From the NCBI GenBank assembly GCA_045627365.1, contig JAZQNN010000008.1:23809-87808 (forward strand): 64,000 nt of DNA, read 5' to 3'. The notes beneath the pieces are model-generated. The model worked only from the letters and a program-made list of their open reading frames with translations, ran no database searches and had not been told where the DNA came from. This stretch comes from RGIG5612 sp045627365 (GTDB taxonomy: Bacteria > Bacillota > Clostridia > Lachnospirales > Lachnospiraceae). Below are positions 59,798-64,000 of this stretch, one piece after another. A program made the position numbers and the translations under genes. The stretch's first letter is position 1. Each line of letters opens with the position of its first letter.

Positions 59798-61503
59798 ACC
59801 TCAGGCTAGTTTGTTTAATTTGCCTCGTCGGAGGCTATGTATTCGGCCTTTTTCAGACCGCATATATCATAGGTAAGATCAAAAAGGTCGACATACGCAA
59901 AAAGGGAAGCGGCAATCTGGGCGCGACCAATATGTTTCGCGTTCTTGGGATCAAGTCCGGCATTCTCACCTTTGCAGGAGACCTGCTCAAGGTATTTCTT
60001 GCCGAATTTGCAGCCTACATGATCGTTCTTGTATGGCTGAAACTGCCGATAGATAGGGTCGCTTTGTTCCTCTATACAGGCTTCGGCGTTATATTGGGAC
60101 ACGATTTTCCGTTCTATCTTAAGTTCAAAGGCGGCAAAGGCGTTGCGGCGACCGCGGCCATCCTTATCAGCATATGGGACTGGAAGATGGTTGTGCTCGG
60201 AATCCTTGTGTTCTTCGGCATCGCTGTCTTCACTCAGTATATTTCACTCGGTTCAATGTGCCTTATCATTACCGAGTTCATAGCATTTATCGTATTCACC
60301 CAGACCGGCCTTCTTGAACTTGATCCGGTCTGGCTCATTGACTGTTATATAATTATCGGCCTGATGATGGTTCTCATCATAGTCCGTCACAGAAGCAATA
60401 TTGTAAAACTTTTCAAAGGGACAGAGAATAAGTTCCGCTTCATGAGTGAGAACGAGATCAAAGAGCAGGCTCAGCTTGTCGAGATCCCGGGTTCATCGAT
60501 CAAGACCAAGCGAAATGCCACAATTGCAATACTTGGTGGTGGAAGCTGGGCGATGGCACTTGCTATTTTGCTGACTGATAATGGGAACAACGTAACCATG
60601 TGGAGCGCTGTTCCTTCAGAAATAGACATACTTGAAAAAGACAGGACCAATCCGGCATTTCTTCCGGACATCACACTGCCTGAGAGTGTGAAGCTTACCA
60701 AAGATATCAATGAATGCGTAAATGAAGCCGATGTGATCGTAATGGCAGTTGCGTCAGCTTACACACGTGCGACAGCCAAATTACTGAAAGGTCTTGTAAC
60801 AAGAAAGCAGAAGATCCTCACGGTAGCTAAGGGAATTGAGGACAAGACTTTCAAGACACTCAGAGAGATCATCATTGAAGAGCTTCCGGGCATGGATGTG
60901 CTTGTTCTTTCAGGTCCTTCACATGCAGAAGAAGTTGCCAGAAAGCTTCCGACCGTTGTAACCATTGCGGGTGATAACCTCAAGAAGTGCAAATACCTTC
61001 AGGATATCTTCGCAAGTCCCGTATTCAGAGTATATACCAGCCTCGACTGGAGAGGACTTGAGCTCGGCGGTGCGCTCAAAAACGTTATTGCGCTTGCAGC
61101 CGGCATAGCTGACGGCTTAGGTTACGGAGATAATCTGAAAGCTGCGCTCATCACACGCGGAATCAAGGAGATCTCACGTCTTGCATTAAGACTCGGCGCA
61201 AGATATGACACGCTTTACGGTCTTTCAGGAATCGGCGATCTTATTGTTACCTGTGCGAGCGTTCACTCAAGGAACAGACGCTGCGGTTATCTGATCGGCC
61301 AGGGCATGTCTGCAGAGGAAGCCGTTAAGGAAGTCGGTATGGTCGTTGAGGGCTTTTACTCTGCAAAAGCAGCCAAGGCACTTGCCAAGAAAGTCGGCAT
61401 TGAAATGCCTATCGTAAATGAAGTAAATAAGATCCTTTTTGACGGAGAAGATCCGAGAGATGCAGTCAACAAGCTTATGTTAAGGACCAAGGTTCGCGAA
61501 TGA
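59794..61503 (+). CDS. plsY-gpsA: Fused PlsY glycerol-3-phosphate acyltransferase and GpsA glycerol-3-phosphate dehydrogenase, GTG start
   Basis: One uninterrupted 569-residue frame joins two enzymes. Residues 1-213 are PlsY, an integral membrane acyltransferase with KGSGNLGATNMFRVLG, GHDFPFYLKFKGGKGVA and the end RHRSNIVKLFKGTENKF. Residues 214-240 are a polar linker. Residues 241-569 are GpsA, with the NAD site AILGGGSWAMALAILL (Gly-Thr of the usual WGTAL are Ala-Met), GPSHAEEVARKLPTVV, the lysine in GGALKNVIALAAGIADGLGY and GLSGIGDLIVTC. GpsA makes sn-glycerol-3-P from DHAP and PlsY acylates it, consecutive steps. The GTG overlaps the der stop. Confidence 0.95.
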   Translation: MNLRLVCLICLVGGYVFGLFQTAYIIGKIKKVDIRKKGSGNLGATNMFRVLGIKSGILTFAGDLLKVFLAEFAAYMIVLVWLKLPIDRVALFLYTGFGVILGHDFPFYLKFKGGKGVAATAAILISIWDWKMVVLGILVFFGIAVFTQYISLGSMCLIITEFIAFIVFTQTGLLELDPVWLIDCYIIIGLMMVLIIVRHRSNIVKLFKGTENKFRFMSENEIKEQAQLVEIPGSSIKTKRNATIAILGGGSWAMALAILLTDNGNNVTMWSAVPSEIDILEKDRTNPAFLPDITLPESVKLTKDINECVNEADVIVMAVASAYTRATAKLLKGLVTRKQKILTVAKGIEDKTFKTLREIIIEELPGMDVLVLSGPSHAEEVARKLPTVVTIAGDNLKKCKYLQDIFASPVFRVYTSLDWRGLELGGALKNVIALAAGIADGLGYGDNLKAALITRGIKEISRLALRLGARYDTLYGLSGIGDLIVTCASVHSRNRRCGYLIGQGMSAEEAVKEVGMVVEGFYSAKAAKALAKKVGIEMPIVNEVNKILFDGEDPRDAVNKLMLRTKVRE

Positions 61504-62969
61504 CAGACACCGGCGCTGATAAATTCATATTAGATGACATAACCTGGAATGATCTTGACATGTCCAGGCTCTTCAAACGCCTTGATTCATCCCTTTCCTC
61601 AGTCGGCAGGGATTTCCTTAAAGAATCGCTAAAGACGCTTAATTCGACCGAATCTGAGCTTTTAAAGCGTTCTGAAAAAGCTGATTATCTTAGCAAAGAT
61701 AAGGCATTTGCGGATAAGCTTGCCAAAGTTTTAAAAGGACTTGGCTTTACCAAGAAATTCTCCTTCAGAGATTACATTTTCAGGCTGAGTGAAGCGCAAA
61801 AGGGCAGTAATGTCATCCACTATATTCTGACCGTTCTTTTGCTGGCTTCGATTGCATTGATATTCGTCAAGCCGGTCATCGGCATCATTGCGCTCGTTGC
61901 AATGATCGTTGTAAATATTTCAACTTATTTCAGCTTCAAATCGCGCATCGAAGGATATTTTGCCAGTGTTAAATATCTGACGTCGATCGTCGTTGCCTCA
62001 GGTAAGCTCGGCAAATTAAGTTCGGATAGTCCACTGATCAATGAAGACCTTGCAGCACTTAAGGCTCTTTCAAAGGATTTTGCTCCTATGAAGAGGGGAA
62101 GCTGGCTTCTGACTAACAGCGTCTCAGGTTCACTAATCGATGTTCTTCTGGACTACGCAAGGATGCTGTTCCACGTTGATATCATCAAGTTTAACAACTG
62201 TCTGGCATTTGCAGATGCCAATAAAGAGGGCATAGAAAGGCTTTTTGAGCTTATAGGCGGTCTTGAGCTTGCAAGATGCATCGACATATACAGAGAGCAG
62301 AACAAAGATAATTACTGCCTTCCTGATTTCAAGGGACATCTCGAATTTGAAGATATCGTGCATCCGCTGATGTTGGGCAATGCTGTCCCCAACAGCTTAA
62401 ATGCCGCAAAATCAATACTGCTGACCGGTTCCAACGCCTCCGGAAAATCCACATTTTTAAAATCCGTCGCACTTGCGCAGATCATGGCTCAGACCATCTA
62501 CACCTGCCATGCTGCGTCTTATACAACTGATTTCTATAAAGTCATGTCTTCCATGGCTTTATCAGACAACCTGAAAGACGGCGAAAGCTATTTCGTTGTT
62601 GAGGTCAAGTCGCTTAGGAGAATATTTGACGAAATAGGGAATACACCGGTTCTGTGCTTCGTTGATGAGGTGCTGAGGGGCACCAATACCAAGGAGAGAA
62701 TAGCAGCTTCAGGAACACTGCTTGAGGACCTTTCATCAAGAAACGCGCTTGTTTTTGCCGCGACCCACGATATTGAGCTTACGAAACTCCTTGAAGGCAA
62801 AATGCTTAATTACCACTTCAGTGAGACCGTGACAGAAGGAAGCGTTTCCTTTGATTACAAGCTTAAAGAGGGACCATCCAATACCAGAAACGCGATAAGA
62901 CTGCTTAAGGTGTTCGGTTTTCCTGATAAACTCGTCGAAGATTCAGAAAATCTTTACGGCAGTCTTTAA
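61500..62969 (+). CDS. Membrane-anchored MutS-family ATPase
   Basis: The 489-residue protein has a MutS-type C-terminal ATPase: Walker A LTGSNASGKSTFLKS (about 308-322), SYFVVEVKSLRRI, Walker B CFVDEVLRGTNTKERIA and the His of FAATHDIELTKLLEG. Ahead of it are a lever-like helical part and, at about 106-144, two hydrophobic segments that look like membrane spans, which classic MutS and MutS2 lack. There is no mismatch-recognition domain or Smr domain, so a mismatch-repair role is doubtful. The ATG overlaps the plsY-gpsA stop (ATGA). Confidence 0.85.
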   Translation: MTDTGADKFILDDITWNDLDMSRLFKRLDSSLSSVGRDFLKESLKTLNSTESELLKRSEKADYLSKDKAFADKLAKVLKGLGFTKKFSFRDYIFRLSEAQKGSNVIHYILTVLLLASIALIFVKPVIGIIALVAMIVVNISTYFSFKSRIEGYFASVKYLTSIVVASGKLGKLSSDSPLINEDLAALKALSKDFAPMKRGSWLLTNSVSGSLIDVLLDYARMLFHVDIIKFNNCLAFADANKEGIERLFELIGGLELARCIDIYREQNKDNYCLPDFKGHLEFEDIVHPLMLGNAVPNSLNAAKSILLTGSNASGKSTFLKSVALAQIMAQTIYTCHAASYTTDFYKVMSSMALSDNLKDGESYFVVEVKSLRRIFDEIGNTPVLCFVDEVLRGTNTKERIAASGTLLEDLSSRNALVFAATHDIELTKLLEGKMLNYHFSETVTEGSVSFDYKLKEGPSNTRNAIRLLKVFGFPDKLVEDSENLYGSL

Positions 62970-63027
62970 CTGAACTTTCGGTACTGAAATAAATCCACAA
63001 GATATTGATATTCGGTCTTTACTTTTC

Positions 63028-63039
63028 CACCATATGGTG
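63028..63039 (+). promoter_or_regulatory. 12-base palindrome in the pyr promoter region
   Basis: Perfect CACCATATGGTG. A possible promoter flanks it (TTTACT 63018-63023, TTATCT 63040-63045, 16-base spacer), so a bound protein could block transcription. Confidence 0.4.
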
Positions 63040-63076
63040 TTATCTTATACAGGAGTTAAACATAGCCTTTAATTGA

Positions 63077-63170
63077 TGGTACAGAGATGCCACGAAGGGA
63101 CGTTCACCACAGGGATTGGGGTGGATTGTGTACGGAAGCGCCCGGCATCTGCCGCGGCGTTATTTTTATT
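63077..63170 (+). promoter_or_regulatory. PyrR-dependent attenuator of the pyr operon
   Basis: The PyrR-binding hairpin is TGGTA-CAGAGA-TGCCA (63077-63092), whose loop fits the consensus CNGNGA. AGATGCC (63085-63091), which overlaps that loop, can instead pair with GGCATCT (63144-63150) as antiterminator. The terminator CGCCCGGC-ATCT-GCCGcGGCG (63139-63159) with TTATTTTTATT uses the same GGC strand. So UMP-bound PyrR favours the terminator, as in Bacillus pyr leaders. Confidence 0.75.
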
Positions 63171-63184
63171 AATTGGAGAAGATC

Positions 63185-63721
63185 ATGGGATTCAAAGCGA
63201 TTATCATGAATGAGCAGGAGATTGCAAGGGCGCTAAAACGCGTCTCTCATGAGATTCTCGAAAGAAACAACGGAACAGATGATTTATGTATTATCGGCAT
63301 TAAGAGGAGAGGCATCCCTCTTGCCGATATTATTTCGTCTGACATCAAATCGATCGAGGGAAGTGCAGTTCCTGTTGGAACATTAGATATAGCTTTCTAC
63401 AGAGATGACCTGACAATGGTTTCCGCAGATCCTGTCATTTCAGGTACAGACATTCCTTTTAGTATCACAAATAAAAAAGTTATCCTTGTTGACGATGTTT
63501 TATATACCGGAAGAACTGTTCGTGCCGCAATGGACGCGCTTATGCAGATAGGCCGTCCCGCATCGATCCAGCTGGCTGTTCTGATTGACAGAGGGCACCG
63601 CGAACTTCCGATCAGAGGCGATTTTGTCGGTAAGAACGTTCCGACATCCAAGAGCGAATACATCTCGGTCAAGTTACCACCATACGATGATATTACGGCC
63701 GTTGAGCTGTACGAATCATAA
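63185..63721 (+). CDS. pyrR: Bifunctional pyr operon attenuator/uracil phosphoribosyltransferase PyrR
   Basis: PyrR binds pyr leader RNA with UMP and lowers pyrimidine gene expression. From ATG 63185 the 178-residue product has KAIIMNEQEIARALKRVSHE, GIKRRGIPLADII and the PRPP loop VILVDDVLYTGRTVRAAMDA. The frame also opens at TTG 63173, but that TTG lies next to the GGAG site used by the ATG. A PyrR-type attenuator lies directly upstream and a uracil permease gene follows, so it regulates its own operon. Confidence 0.95.
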   Translation: MGFKAIIMNEQEIARALKRVSHEILERNNGTDDLCIIGIKRRGIPLADIISSDIKSIEGSAVPVGTLDIAFYRDDLTMVSADPVISGTDIPFSITNKKVILVDDVLYTGRTVRAAMDALMQIGRPASIQLAVLIDRGHRELPIRGDFVGKNVPTSKSEYISVKLPPYDDITAVELYES

Positions 63722-63769
63722 ATAAGTTATTAATTTGCGTAAGACGCGCATTATAAGGGAGGATAAGTT

Positions 63770-64000
63770 ATGAATCTTGTTTATCAAGTAGAAGACAAAC
63801 CGGCTTTCGGTAAAGTCATCGTCTTCGCCATCCAGCAGCTGCTTGCTATCATGGCAGCTACTATCGCAGTTCCGTCGATCATCGGAAACGGAATGAGCCA
63901 GAGCGCAGCCCTTTTCGGAGCTGGTGTTGGTACGAACGTTTACTTACTGTTCACTAAGTTCAAGAGCCCTGTTTTCCTTGGATCATCATTCGCATTCATC
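63770..64000 (+). CDS. uraA: Uracil permease (NCS2 family), 3' end outside the window
   Basis: Only the first 77 codons are in the window. The start MNLVYQVEDKPAFGKVIVFA and then IQQLLAIMAATIAVPSIIGN with a following span SPVFLGSSFAFI match the N terminus of UraA/PyrP permeases, which import uracil with protons. AAGGGAGG lies eight bases before the ATG. It is the second gene of the attenuated pyrR operon and complements the upp gene at 18988. Confidence 0.88.
   Translation, partial: MNLVYQVEDKPAFGKVIVFAIQQLLAIMAATIAVPSIIGNGMSQSAALFGAGVGTNVYLLFTKFKSPVFLGSSFAFI

Overview
The window reads as chromosomal core sequence from an anaerobic, low-to-mid GC member of the Clostridia (Firmicutes/Bacillota). 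Evidence is the strong Shine-Dalgarno sites (GGAGG), sigma-A type promoters (TTGACA/TATAAT), U-tract terminators, the dgt-dnaG-rpoD-trmK block, a class A rnpB, fused SecDF, Rex, flavodoxin/ferredoxin proteins, PyrR attenuation and gene content typical of gut or rumen Clostridia. I cannot name a genus. I see no phage, insertion sequence, CRISPR array or conjugative region. Nearly everything is dense, operon-organised housekeeping sequence.

Layout. 1-2450 (minus): a HisZ-like gene cut by the left edge, a YerC/TrpR-like regulator, and a CofE-like F420 ligase homologue. 2491-3877 (plus): the infC-rpmI-rplT operon with a leader terminator and a likely AUC start on infC. 3952-7759: glnS, guaB, dut. 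7763-11622: TraX-like membrane protein, then an Fe-S scaffold protein, a GGGtGRT-family protein and a FAD oxidoreductase. 11672-17618: xpt and a BMP-type nucleoside ABC transporter (purine salvage), with NrdR-box-like palindromes upstream of xpt. 17683-18987: tRNA-Pro(GGG), a clostridial protein with an internal 39-residue duplication, and a 56-aa orphan RHH antitoxin. 18988-25048: upp, MBL hydrolase, dgt, dnaG, rpoD, trmK-like gene, rnpB. 25092-27345: small hypothetical, thrC, small export protein. 27393-30415 (minus): EFR1-type flavodoxin/ferredoxin and two SDR genes. 30551-34091: glmM, a left-handed beta-helix protein, nagB and a YfbR-like HD phosphatase with a Cys/His tail. 34181-34410: probable 6S RNA. 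34502-43016: pheS, pheT, secDF, Ca/Na antiporter, recJ. 43027-49515: a dlt-like acyl-transfer locus (transglutaminase, carrier protein, MBOAT, SGNH-like protein, lipoprotein, AMP-ligase). 49525-52926 (minus): ABC-F, PHP phosphoesterase, alpha/beta hydrolase. 53007-56370: maf, rex, alr, CBS/CorC protein. 56391-62969: yebC, DUF512 radical-SAM, der, a plsY-gpsA gene fusion and a membrane-anchored MutS-like ATPase. 63077-64000: pyr attenuator, pyrR and the start of a uracil permease gene.

Themes. Nucleotide salvage is spread through the window (guaB, dut, xpt, nucleoside ABC, upp, dgt, YfbR, pyrR-uraA). Envelope and lipid functions form a second theme (dlt-like locus, PlsY-GpsA, amino-sugar genes, alr). 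The most interesting points are the PlsY-GpsA fusion, the NifU-like/GGGtGRT/FAD module of unknown function, the dlt-like locus with a transglutaminase, the membrane MutS homologue, predicted leaderless maf and rex transcripts, the AUC start of infC, the metal-binding tail on the YfbR homologue, the duplicated-repeat protein and several unassigned palindromes or hairpins. All functional calls rest on reading motifs by eye; no database search was run.
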